Made by a program: the position numbers and the translations under genes. The notes below the pieces were generated by a model that did no database searches, was not told where the DNA came from, and saw only the letters and a program-made list of their open reading frames with translations. Below, one piece after another: positions 17,425 to 25,897 of a DNA stretch of 62,816 nucleotides. Origin of the DNA: Desulfobacterales bacterium (lineage in GTDB: Bacteria; Desulfobacterota; Desulfobacteria; Desulfobacterales; UBA11574); contig JAQYVT010000008.1 in assembly GCA_030145345.1 (NCBI GenBank), forward strand, positions 1-62,816, given 5' to 3'. Position 1 is the stretch's first letter; each line of letters begins with the position of its first letter.

Positions 17425-17499
17425 AGGCACGTAGCTCAGGGGGAGAGCGCTACCTTGACACGGTAGAGGTCGTTGGTTCAAATCCAATCGTGCCTACCA
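17425..17499 (+). tRNA. tRNA-Val (anticodon GAC)
   Basis: A full cloverleaf: acceptor stem AGGCACG pairs with CGTGCCT, D-arm GCTC/GAGC, anticodon stem CTACC/GGTAG with loop TTGACAC (anticodon GAC at 17457-17459), T-arm GTTGG/CCAAT with loop TTCAAAT. The CCA end is encoded (17497-17499). It decodes GUC and GUU valine codons. A weak GGGC/GCCC stem followed by TTTTTT (17517-17543) may terminate transcription. Confidence 0.95.
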
Positions 17500-17972
17500 T
17501 TTTGAACAAGATGTTGGGGCTGAATATCATTTGGCCCTTTTTTATTTGTTTTGGGGAAAATTTTAAAATTCTTGTCTGATCCAATACGTCATTGGACTGC
17601 AACAGCGAAGGAATCTTAGGGGCATATTTTAACGCGTTTTTTGAATCAATATTACAATGACCCCCACCAGCGTCACTGAAACTATCCCGAGTGCATAAAA
17701 AACCGTTTCAATTCCAGAATTCGTGTCAATTGTTTTAATCATTTTCACCGCCAAAGCCCCAACGGTCGGCAATCACCCCCAAGGAAACACTGGATCCCCA
17801 AATGATCAGGTATGGCTCACAAAAGACTTTTTACGAGTTTGTCAATATTAAAAACATTTAAAAAATAGACAGTTAAAACACATTGATTGTTTTTCGAGCA
17901 TCCAAAAGGGCCGCCCAAGCGCCCGCCTGTTTTCCGCAATATCCACACCATACCCCAAATATGTAAAATATA
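17500..17972. other. Gene-poor gap between tRNA-Val and mraZ
   Basis: Apart from the weak tRNA terminator and the small possible membrane ORF at 17629-17742, I see no gene. The right part, leading to the MraZ boxes, becomes strongly AT-rich from about 17950. Confidence 0.5.
17629..17742 (-). CDS. Possible 37-residue single-pass membrane peptide
   Basis: The frame reads MIKTIDTNSGIETVFYALG then SVTLVGVIVILIQKTR, a polar head, one TM helix and a basic tail. GGCGGTG precedes the ATG. It lies alone between tRNA-Val and mraZ on the opposite strand. Its short length makes chance a serious alternative. Confidence 0.3.
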   Translation of the reverse strand: MIKTIDTNSGIETVFYALGIVSVTLVGVIVILIQKTR

Positions 17973-17991
17973 TCCACTTTACTCCACTTTA
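17973..17991 (-). promoter_or_regulatory. Upstream inverted pair of MraZ-like boxes
   Basis: TCCACTTTACTCCACTTTA is, on the minus strand, two copies of AAAGTGGA with a 10-base repeat, the same unit as the pair at 18101-18116. It lies 110-130 bases upstream of that pair, on the far side of an AT-rich tract. Confidence 0.5.
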
Positions 17992-18063
17992 TATTTAATG
18001 TAATATTTTCCTTTAACATTTATAAATTATTATAAAAAAATATAATATATTTATTTATTTTTC

Positions 18064-18093
18064 TTGACATTTATCGAAAAATGTACTTTTAAA
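18064..18093 (+). promoter_or_regulatory. Probable dcw-cluster promoter
   Basis: TTGACA at 18064-18069 is a perfect -35. A TTTTAA/TTTAAA -10 lies 17-18 bases later (18087-18093). The predicted start is close to 18100, directly at the MraZ-like boxes, so MraZ binding would block it. Confidence 0.5.
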
Positions 18094-18100
18094 CAAAAAA

Positions 18101-18116
18101 AGTGGATTAAAGTGGA
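18101..18116 (+). promoter_or_regulatory. Tandem MraZ boxes in the mraZ leader
   Basis: AGTGGATTAAAGTGGATAAC holds two AGTGGAT units spaced 10 bases, one helical turn. MraZ is known to bind direct GTGG-type repeats just before its own gene and repress the dcw cluster. Confidence 0.65.
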
Positions 18117-18131
18117 TAACTCTGGAGAAAT

Positions 18132-18578
18132 ATGTTTCGAGGAAGCTCATTTCATACCATCGATACCAAAGGACGCATCATCGTTCCTGCCAGATTCCGT
18201 GACATGATTAAAGCAGACGGATCCTATGGCGTCATGCTTTCCAGGATGGATTCGGGGCTTGTGGCCTATACCTATGACGGGTGGCGAAAAATCGAGAACC
18301 GCATATTGTCCCTTGCCGAGAAAAGCGAGAGTATGCGGCGATTCAGAAGAGTCTTTATCGGCGGATCTTTTGAATGTCCCTGCGACAAACAGGATCGTGT
18401 TTTGATACCGCAGAATTTGAGAGAATATGCGGGGTTAGACAGAGAAATCGTACTGGTCGGCGTTCTCGATCATTTTGAAGTATGGTCACGGGAAAATTGG
18501 GACCAAGAGAATATGCATCTGGAAAAGGATATGAAAAAGGAGGACGTAAGAAACGAAATCGCAAAATTAGGGCTCTAA
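18132..18578 (+). CDS. mraZ: Transcriptional regulator MraZ
   Basis: A 148-residue double-AbrB-fold protein: MFRGSSFHTIDTKGRIIVPARFRD starts the first SpoVT/AbrB half, and FECPCDKQDRVLIPQNLREYAG the second. MraZ forms ring-shaped oligomers that bind direct repeats in front of the dcw cluster and repress it. First gene of the cluster, five bases before rsmH. Confidence 0.97.
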   Translation: MFRGSSFHTIDTKGRIIVPARFRDMIKADGSYGVMLSRMDSGLVAYTYDGWRKIENRILSLAEKSESMRRFRRVFIGGSFECPCDKQDRVLIPQNLREYAGLDREIVLVGVLDHFEVWSRENWDQENMHLEKDMKKEDVRNEIAKLGL

Positions 18579-18582
18579 TTGT

Positions 18583-19521
18583 ATGTCGTTCAAACATACC
18601 CCTGTAATGCTTCATGAAGTGCTCCGCTATCTGAACTGCAGACCCGGGAAAATCTATGTCGATTGTACCCTTGGAGGCTCGGGACATGCCAGGGCAATAT
18701 GCAAAAAAATCATACCCGGTGGCGTCTTTATCGGCATCGATCAAGATATAGATGCCGTCCAACACGCAAAAAAAATGTTAGAACCATTGGACTTAAGGGT
18801 CCACATCTTTCACGAAAACTTTATATATCTTCCTGATTTTCTCGAACAGTTAAAGATAAGATCGGTGGACGGCATTCTCCTTGATCTTGGGATTTCACTT
18901 GATCAGATCGAATCAAGCGGCCGTGGTTTCAGTTTTAAAAGGGATGAACCGCTGGATATGCGGATGAGCACAGCGGCGAACACAACAGCGGAAGATTTGG
19001 TCAACCGGACGGCGGAACATCGCCTCAGGAAAATATTTCAGGAATACGGAGAGGAACGCTGGTCAGCACAAATCGCAAGAAAAATAGTTCAGCAGCGGAA
19101 GGGCAACCCCATAAGGTCCAGCAAACATCTGGCCCGGATTGTGTGCGATGCGATTCCAAAGCCTGCACTGTTTGATCAAAAAATTCATCCGGCAACACGG
19201 GTTTTCATGGCGCTTAGAATTGCTGTAAACAGGGAGCTTGAAATGCTCGATTTATTCATGAAAAACGTTGCGGATCTCCTCACTCCCAAAGGTCGTCTCT
19301 GTATTCTATCTTTCCACTCCCTTGAAGACCGAATTGTAAAACATCGATTAAAAGCTTTGGAAAAATCGTGTGTGTGCCCACCTGATTTTCCCAAATGTGT
19401 CTGTGATCAAAGATCGGTCATTCGCTTACTGACCAAAAAGATCGTTCGTCCCACAAAAGACGAGATTGCAAGAAATCCCATGGCAAGAAGTACAAAATTG
19501 AGAGCAGCGGAAAAGATATAA
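18583..19521 (+). CDS. rsmH: 16S rRNA (cytosine1402-N4)-methyltransferase RsmH
   Basis: SAM-dependent methyltransferase modifying C1402 of 16S rRNA, at the usual 312 residues. HTPVMLHEVLRYL, YVDCTLGGSGHARAI (SAM motif I), DGILLDLGISLDQIE and ILSFHSLEDRIVKH are diagnostic. It overlaps ftsL by one base. Confidence 0.97.
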   Translation: MSFKHTPVMLHEVLRYLNCRPGKIYVDCTLGGSGHARAICKKIIPGGVFIGIDQDIDAVQHAKKMLEPLDLRVHIFHENFIYLPDFLEQLKIRSVDGILLDLGISLDQIESSGRGFSFKRDEPLDMRMSTAANTTAEDLVNRTAEHRLRKIFQEYGEERWSAQIARKIVQQRKGNPIRSSKHLARIVCDAIPKPALFDQKIHPATRVFMALRIAVNRELEMLDLFMKNVADLLTPKGRLCILSFHSLEDRIVKHRLKALEKSCVCPPDFPKCVCDQRSVIRLLTKKIVRPTKDEIARNPMARSTKLRAAEKI

Positions 19522-19817
19522 TGGCCCGGAAAACACGAAGAAAAACAGGGGATATGAAAATAACGGGAATCTGGATTCTTTTCATGACCGTATTTATTGC
19601 AGAGCTTTTCTTGTATACGTGGTCCCGTGTCAACTGTATCGGGGTCGGCTACGAAATTTCAAAAGAGACCCAAAGACGGCATGAACTTGTGGCCTTGGAG
19701 ACCAACTTGAAGATTGAGCTGGCAAGCTTAAAATCACCGGAACGAATCTCAAAAATTGCAAAAGACCAACTTGGCCTGGTAACGCCCACTCGAAAACAGA
19801 CGATGGTTATTCCATGA
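19521..19817 (+). CDS. ftsL: Cell division protein FtsL
   Basis: A 98-residue bitopic protein: basic N-terminus, TM helix GIWILFMTVFIAELFLYTW (about residues 15-33), then a periplasmic coiled coil (YEISKETQRRHELVALETNL) ending in SPERISKIAKDQLGLVTP, the FtsL/DivIC-type C-terminus. It bridges FtsQ/FtsB to the FtsWI synthase. Identification rests on position and architecture. Confidence 0.88.
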   Translation: MARKTRRKTGDMKITGIWILFMTVFIAELFLYTWSRVNCIGVGYEISKETQRRHELVALETNLKIELASLKSPERISKIAKDQLGLVTPTRKQTMVIP

Positions 19818-19883
19818 TACCCAAAAACCATATCATACTAATTCTTTGGTGTATGAATTCGCGATACACGACACGATGTTAAT

Positions 19884-21623
19884 ATGAAACAGATAAAATT
19901 TCGCGTGATCATCGTTGGGATTGTCTTTACACTCTTTTTTACCATTATTGGCGCCAAAGCGATGTATCTTCAGATCTTTTGCCGTTCCTGGCTGTCCGAG
20001 AAAGCCGCAAACCAGTATGAAGTGTCTTTAAAATCTTCTGGAAAACGCGGAACAATCTACGATAGAAACCTCAGGGAAATGGCCGTCAGTATTGATGTTA
20101 CCTCTATTGCTGCACACCCGCCACAAATAAAAAACCCGAAGGCAGCAGCCAAATCACTTGCCAAGGCGCTGAAAATTAACCGTAATGTGCTTGCCAAAAG
20201 ACTTACTTCTGAAAAAAAGTTTGTATGGATTAAAAGAAAAGTAACCCCCAAGGAGGCCGAAACCGTCCGGAATCTTAACATCGACGGCCTCGATTTTTTA
20301 CGCGAACACAAGCGTTTTTATCCCAACAAAACACTCGCCTCCCAACTCATTGGATTTACCGATATTGACGATAACGGCCTGGAAGGGATCGAATTTTATT
20401 GCAACGATGATCTCAAGGGGGCTGTTTCCCGATATACGGTTTTAAGGGATGCGCACGGTCGTGGATTTGAGGCTGAAAACATAACCGATTCAGATTCCAG
20501 GGGGAAAAATCTTGTTCTCACCATTGACAGCAACATCCAATACATTGCGGAAAAAACCCTTGCCGAAACTGTGACAAAATTTTCGGCAAAATCCGGAATG
20601 GCCGTTGTGATGGCCACCGGCACCGGCGCCGTATTGGCGCTGGCACACTTCCCTTTTTTAAATCCCAATGCCTTAAATGAATTCGACCAAGAGCTTTGGC
20701 GGAACCGGGTGATCACCGATCCCTTTGAACCGGGATCAACCATGAAAATTTTTAGTGCCGCAGCGGCCATAGAGTCCGGCAGCTGCTCGCCGAACAGTAT
20801 TTTTTATTGCGAAAACGGTGCGTATCGGGTGGGCAGACACGTTGTTCACGACACCCACGAGTATGGATGGCTTTCTCTGCAACAGATTATCAAATATTCG
20901 AGCAATATCGGCGCCATCAAATTCAGCACCAAAACAGGGTCTGAATCTCTATTCAGAACACTGCATAATTTCGGTTTCGGAACAAAAACCGGAATAGACT
21001 GTCCCGGAGAAACCGCCGGCAGTCTGGCATCTTTCAAAAAGTGGACAAAAATCGACGCCGGCACCATATCCTTCGGACAGGGGGTATCGGTTTCAGCATT
21101 GCAGCTCGTTGCCGCGACGTCTGCCATTGCGAACAAAGGGATTTTCATGAAGCCCTATGTTGTTCAGGCCATTACCGATCACAATGGACGCCTCATAAAA
21201 AGCTTTGCCCCAAGTAAAGGGCGGCGGGTAATTTCAGAAAAAACCGCCAGGACCTTAACCCGGATCATGCAGACCGTCACCACCGAAGGGGGCACCGGTG
21301 TCAATGCTGCACTCGAGGGGTATTCCGTTTGCGGCAAAACAGGAACAGCACAGAAAATCGGTAAAAACGGCGGGTATGCGAACGGGAAATATGTATCATC
21401 TTTTGTCGGCTTTGTACCTTCGGAACACCCGAAGGTTGCAATTTTGGTGGTCATTGACGAGCCCAAAGGACAGCATTACGGGGGTACCGTCGCGGCGCCG
21501 GCATTTAAAAATATCGCTCAGAAAACTCTGGCCTATATGAATATATCACCCAAAAGCAAAACAGACGGTTTAATCGTCTCTCTGGGGAGCAAGGCAAAAG
21601 CGTGCAGCTTTCGAATTTATTAA
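19884..21623 (+). CDS. ftsI: Peptidoglycan transpeptidase FtsI (class B penicillin-binding protein)
   Basis: The septal transpeptidase of the divisome, 579 residues. N-terminal TM helix (about 7-27), class B dimerisation domain (GKRGTIYDRNLREMAVS), then the transpeptidase: active-site Ser in GSTMK (S285, K288), SxN in YSSNIG, KTG in VCGKTGTAQ. No PASTA repeats follow. The 3' end overlaps the start of the murEF fusion by 22 bases. Confidence 0.96.
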   Translation: MKQIKFRVIIVGIVFTLFFTIIGAKAMYLQIFCRSWLSEKAANQYEVSLKSSGKRGTIYDRNLREMAVSIDVTSIAAHPPQIKNPKAAAKSLAKALKINRNVLAKRLTSEKKFVWIKRKVTPKEAETVRNLNIDGLDFLREHKRFYPNKTLASQLIGFTDIDDNGLEGIEFYCNDDLKGAVSRYTVLRDAHGRGFEAENITDSDSRGKNLVLTIDSNIQYIAEKTLAETVTKFSAKSGMAVVMATGTGAVLALAHFPFLNPNALNEFDQELWRNRVITDPFEPGSTMKIFSAAAAIESGSCSPNSIFYCENGAYRVGRHVVHDTHEYGWLSLQQIIKYSSNIGAIKFSTKTGSESLFRTLHNFGFGTKTGIDCPGETAGSLASFKKWTKIDAGTISFGQGVSVSALQLVAATSAIANKGIFMKPYVVQAITDHNGRLIKSFAPSKGRRVISEKTARTLTRIMQTVTTEGGTGVNAALEGYSVCGKTGTAQKIGKNGGYANGKYVSSFVGFVPSEHPKVAILVVIDEPKGQHYGGTVAAPAFKNIAQKTLAYMNISPKSKTDGLIVSLGSKAKACSFRIY

Positions 21624-24600
21624 AAACAATCCATCCGGTAAAATTTCACGGAATACGGGCGAAATCCAGCGAAGCCAATACGGATACCCGGAACGCTGAA
21701 CCCCATGACCCGGATACGGCAAGCCTTTCGCTTTCACCGGACCCTGAAATAGGTTCCATTCATTTCCGGTCACAGGATGTTGAGCCGGGGGGACTGTTTG
21801 TTGCCATAAAAGGTCTCGTTGCAGATGGACATGACTTTGTCGATGACGCACTGTCCAGAGGCGCAACCGCAATCGTTGCCCAGAAACCCGTGAACAGAGA
21901 ATCCCTAATTATAGAGGTCGAAAATGCCCGAAGGGCCCTTGCAACCCTATCCGGCAGGTTTTATTCGAATCCCTCGGAAAAACTTTTTTTGATCGGTATC
22001 ACCGGTACCAACGGCAAAACAACCACGGCATTTTTAATTGAGCAGATTCTTTCCCAAGCCGGTATCCATGCGGGGGTCATCGGAACCCTAAATTACCGTT
22101 ATTCGGGAAAGACTTTTCAAAATCCCATAACAACGCCCGAATCATTGGATCTTCAGAAGATACTGGCACAAATGCTCGAGGAAGGAATTACCCATGTTGT
22201 CATGGAGGTCTCTTCACATGCACTGGATCTGGACCGGGTTTACAATTGTAAATTCGACTTGGGGGTCTTTACCAATCTGACCCAGGACCACCTTGATTAT
22301 CACAAAGATATGGCGTCCTACTGGTCTTGTAAAAAAAGACTTTTTACAGAAATCCTTGGGCCCAAATCGGGCAATGACCGGGCCCTGGCCGTAATCAATC
22401 AGAATGATGAACGGGGAAAACAGCTGATCCATATGCTCGAAGCAAGATCGGGTGAAATCTCTGTTCTTTCCACAGGTTTTTCGGACAAAACCAGTATATG
22501 GGCCGAGAGATTCGACCACGACCTCACCGGAATTTCGGGCAGAATTTCTACGCCTGAAGGATTTTTTGAGTTCAAATCCAGCCTGGTGGGACAACATAAT
22601 TTGGAAAACATTCTCTGCGCTACCGGTGTCGCCATTGCCGTCGGTGTTTCATTGGACATTATCAAAGACGCCATTGAATCGGTAAGCGTCGTACCCGGGC
22701 GTCTTGAAACCATTCCCAATGACGACAACCGGTTTGTATATGTCGATTATGCCCACACACCGGATGCCCTTGAACATGTGCTGTCCGCGTTACGATCATC
22801 GGCTCCGGGTCGACTCATCTGCGTATTTGGCTGCGGCGGCAATCGGGACAGGGCCAAACGGCCCCAGATGGGTGAAATCGCCGCAAGGCTTTCTGATCTT
22901 GTCATTGTTACGTCGGATAATCCAAGATCTGAACGGCCCATGGACATCATCGATGAGATCCTGGCGGGAACAAAAAATCTGCCGTTGCACATCTATACCC
23001 CATTGGATCTGAACAAGGGATTCCAAAAAAAAGGATGCGTTGTGGAGCCCGACCGGAGAAGCGCCATACAGCTGGCAATGATGGCGTCTATGCCCGAAGA
23101 TACGGTTCTGATCGCGGGAAAAGGCAATGAAACCTATCAAATCATCGGGGATCAGACCCTTTCTTTTGATGACAGAGAAGAAGCGGGAAAAGCGCTCTCA
23201 ATGATCGACGGCCCGGGTTCTGACCCCACATCTTGTGGGTGTTCGGAACTTCAAACCGCCACCCCGAAGTCCGCATCCCTCACCCCCATACCGTGGACCG
23301 CTGCTGAGATTCTCGAAGCCACCGGCGGAGAACTTTTTTGCGGTGATTCCAATGCCACGTTTACCGGGGTCTCCATCGATTCGCGCAGGATATCTGTTGA
23401 AGACTTGTTTATCGCCATCAAAGGCGACGTTCATGACGGACACCGTTTTATTGAAGATGTCCTGAAAAAAGGCATCGGCGGACTTCTGGTGGAAAAGAAT
23501 AGAACCCACACACCGCCTGAACTAAGATCGTTAACACCCGGGATTACGTGTATCACGGTCAATGACACCGGCAAAGCATTGGGCGACCTTGGGGCCTTTA
23601 ACAGAAAACGTACCCATGTGTCGGTGATCGCCATAACCGGCTCAAACGGAAAGACCAGCACCCGAAACATGACAACCGGGGTCGTTTCCCGTCGTTTTTG
23701 TACATTGTCGACCCAGGGGAATTTAAACAACGAAATCGGGCTTCCCCTGACCCTGCTGAATCTGAACCGAAACCACCGGTGGGCTGTTTTGGAACTGGGC
23801 ATGAACAGACCCGGAGAAATCGAACGGCTCGCCCAAATCTGTTTGCCGGATTTAGGGGTTATTACCAATATCGGTCCTGCACATCTTGAAGGGTTGGGCT
23901 CTCTGGATGCCGTCATGCACGCCAAAGGTGAACTCCTGGGAAAAATTAAGCCGGGAGGTACGGCGGTTCTCAATGCAGATGATCCCAGACTTTTAAAACT
24001 GGCGGATACAATCTCCGGGAAGGTTTTGTTCTTCGGCGTTTCGGCAGATGCCGCAATCCGGGCCGAGTCTATCCAGAGAAAAACGTCGGGACTTTCTTTT
24101 GTCCTGGTGCTCCCAGGAGAACGGATCCGGGTCGATCTTAAAACTCCGGCTGTTTTCATGGTTTCCAATGCCCTGGCAGCCGCGGCCGTAGGCCATCTTT
24201 TGGGGCTGACTGCCGGTGAAATCAAGGCGGGTCTGGAAGATTTTAAACCGGTTCCGGGGCGGATGAACATCCTTAAAACCGCCAAAGGGGTCCATATCAT
24301 CGACGATACCTACAATGCCAACCCGGGTTCAATGGAGGCCGCCATGGAGACCCTTCGGTCATTAAAGGGTCAGGGCAGGGGAATCCTTATTTTCGGCGAC
24401 ATGCTTGAACTCGGAGAACATGCAGAGTCTCTGCACCGGGAGATGGGTTCCAAAGCAGCCGGGTCCGGTATCGAAAGGATTTATGCAACCGGCGACTATG
24501 CTGAAAATGTCGTAACCGGTGCATTGGAAGAACATATGGATTCCAGGAATATTTTCAAGGGGACCCGGGAAGAAATTATAGAGGACGTCATCGGCCGGCT

Positions 24601-24691
24601 GGAGGCCGGCGATTGGATTCTGGTGAAAGGGTCCAGGGGAATGGCCATGGAAAAGGTTGTCCAGGGGCTGCTTGGCTGGGCCGGCAATTAA
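21602..24691 (+). CDS. murEF: Fused MurE-MurF: UDP-MurNAc-tripeptide synthetase and D-Ala-D-Ala-adding ligase
   Basis: One 1029-residue chain carrying two consecutive Mur ligases. The MurE half (about 1-535) has GITGTNGKTTTAF as ATP loop and TSDNPRSE, the DNPR motif associated with meso-diaminopimelate addition. After a variable linker (about 535-555, TSCGCSELQTATPKS), the MurF half (560-1029) shows AITGSNGKTSTRN and DDTYNANPGSMEAA. Two steps of cytoplasmic UDP-MurNAc-pentapeptide synthesis are thus covalently joined. There is no stop or frameshift at the junction. The GTG start at 21602 lies inside ftsI. Confidence 0.95.
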   Translation: MQLSNLLKTIHPVKFHGIRAKSSEANTDTRNAEPHDPDTASLSLSPDPEIGSIHFRSQDVEPGGLFVAIKGLVADGHDFVDDALSRGATAIVAQKPVNRESLIIEVENARRALATLSGRFYSNPSEKLFLIGITGTNGKTTTAFLIEQILSQAGIHAGVIGTLNYRYSGKTFQNPITTPESLDLQKILAQMLEEGITHVVMEVSSHALDLDRVYNCKFDLGVFTNLTQDHLDYHKDMASYWSCKKRLFTEILGPKSGNDRALAVINQNDERGKQLIHMLEARSGEISVLSTGFSDKTSIWAERFDHDLTGISGRISTPEGFFEFKSSLVGQHNLENILCATGVAIAVGVSLDIIKDAIESVSVVPGRLETIPNDDNRFVYVDYAHTPDALEHVLSALRSSAPGRLICVFGCGGNRDRAKRPQMGEIAARLSDLVIVTSDNPRSERPMDIIDEILAGTKNLPLHIYTPLDLNKGFQKKGCVVEPDRRSAIQLAMMASMPEDTVLIAGKGNETYQIIGDQTLSFDDREEAGKALSMIDGPGSDPTSCGCSELQTATPKSASLTPIPWTAAEILEATGGELFCGDSNATFTGVSIDSRRISVEDLFIAIKGDVHDGHRFIEDVLKKGIGGLLVEKNRTHTPPELRSLTPGITCITVNDTGKALGDLGAFNRKRTHVSVIAITGSNGKTSTRNMTTGVVSRRFCTLSTQGNLNNEIGLPLTLLNLNRNHRWAVLELGMNRPGEIERLAQICLPDLGVITNIGPAHLEGLGSLDAVMHAKGELLGKIKPGGTAVLNADDPRLLKLADTISGKVLFFGVSADAAIRAESIQRKTSGLSFVLVLPGERIRVDLKTPAVFMVSNALAAAAVGHLLGLTAGEIKAGLEDFKPVPGRMNILKTAKGVHIIDDTYNANPGSMEAAMETLRSLKGQGRGILIFGDMLELGEHAESLHREMGSKAAGSGIERIYATGDYAENVVTGALEEHMDSRNIFKGTREEIIEDVIGRLEAGDWILVKGSRGMAMEKVVQGLLGWAGN

Positions 24692-24747
24692 AATGAATGT
24701 AATATTTTACTTTTTCAAAACATTATCGCTTCAGGCATAATTAAAGA

Positions 24748-25827
24748 ATGATATATCATCTACTATTTCCGCTTCATAAAACCATATCGGTTTTTAATGT
24801 ATTCCGGTACATTACGTTCCGGACGATCTATGCCAGTTTGACGGCGTTTTTAATCTGCTTTTTGCTGGGGCCTTGGGTGATTCGAAAACTGAGCTATATG
24901 CAGATCGGGCAGTATATCCGGGATGACGGTCCGGAAACACACCATAAAAAGGCCGGGACGCCCACCATGGGCGGGACGCTGATCATTTTTTCAATCATTG
25001 TTTCCACCCTGTTATGGACCAATTTAACCAATTATTTTGTTTGGATCGTCCTCCTGGTGACGGCGGGTTATGGGGCCATCGGTTTTATTGATGACTACCT
25101 CATGCAGATCAAGAAGCAGAGCAAGGGGTTAAATGTTCGAAACAAATTTCTGTTACAGACGATTCTGGCAATCCTTACGGGGATTCTGGTCTACACGGTT
25201 CCGGACTTTTCCACCCGGGTGACCGTTCCCTTTTTTAAAAATATATCACCCGATCTCGGGTGGGGATATATATTGTTTGCTGCATTTGTCATCATCGGCA
25301 CCTCCAATGCAGTCAACATCACCGACGGGCTGGATGGTCTTGCCATCGGACCTCTTATCATCGCTTCGGCGGCATATATGGTGTTTGCCTATGTGGCAGG
25401 GCACTTCAAGATCGCCAATTATCTGCAGATCAATTACGTTGCCGGGAGTGGAGAGATTGCCGTCTTCTGCGGAGCGATGGCCGGATCAGGCCTGGGTTTT
25501 TTGTGGTTCAATTCGTATCCCGCACAAATTTTCATGGGTGATGTGGGTTCGCTGGCCCTGGGTGCAGCCATCGGTACCGTGGCGGTTATCACCAAACAGG
25601 AGATACTGCTGGCCCTGGTGGGCGGGCTCTTTGTCATTGAAACCCTGTCCGTGATTTTTCAGGTCGGTTTTTTCAAAATGACCAACGGCCGCCGGATTTT
25701 TCGAATGGCGCCGCTCCACCACCATTTTGAACTCAAAGGATGGGCGGAACCCAAGGTCATTGTTCGATTCTGGATCATCGCAATTGCACTGGCGCTGATT
25801 TCCATGAGTACGCTGAAACTGAGATAA
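24748..25827 (+). CDS. mraY: Phospho-N-acetylmuramoyl-pentapeptide transferase MraY
   Basis: Integral membrane enzyme forming lipid I from UDP-MurNAc-pentapeptide and undecaprenyl phosphate; 359 residues, about ten TM helices. [29 protein letters not shown] (catalytic Asp pair), [10 protein letters not shown] and [14 protein letters not shown] are the family signatures. It follows murEF by 56 bases. Confidence 0.97.
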   Translation: MIYHLLFPLHKTISVFNVFRYITFRTIYASLTAFLICFLLGPWVIRKLSYMQIGQYIRDDGPETHHKKAGTPTMGGTLIIFSIIVSTLLWTNLTNYFVWIVLLVTAGYGAIGFIDDYLMQIKKQSKGLNVRNKFLLQTILAILTGILVYTVPDFSTRVTVPFFKNISPDLGWGYILFAAFVIIGTSNAVNITDGLDGLAIGPLIIASAAYMVFAYVAGHFKIANYLQINYVAGSGEIAVFCGAMAGSGLGFLWFNSYPAQIFMGDVGSLALGAAIGTVAVITKQEILLALVGGLFVIETLSVIFQVGFFKMTNGRRIFRMAPLHHHFELKGWAEPKVIVRFWIIAIALALISMSTLKLR

Positions 25828-25840
25828 AGATGAAGATAAT

Positions 25841-25867
25841 AGGGTGTCGGTCATTATGGACACCCCT
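25841..25867 (+). terminator. Hairpin between mraY and murD (possible attenuator)
   Basis: AGGGTGTC and GACACCCCT form a 7-8 bp stem with a 10-base loop just after mraY, followed by TTAATTT rather than a strong T-run. As the downstream genes must be transcribed, it is more likely a processing or attenuation structure than a full terminator. Confidence 0.35.
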
Positions 25868-25897
25868 TAATTTATAACTTATAACCTGCTAAATTTC

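Noticed and set aside
17382-17579. 65-codon frame across tRNA-Val
   Set aside because: It translates the tRNA itself; the tRNA call explains the sequence.
18000-18060. Very AT-rich tract before mraZ as a replication origin or curved-DNA site
   Set aside because: No DnaA boxes or iterons are visible; simplest reading is promoter upstream region.
23431-24300. 289-codon antisense frame within the murF half
   Set aside because: Arginine- and proline-rich shadow translation with no recognisable domain.
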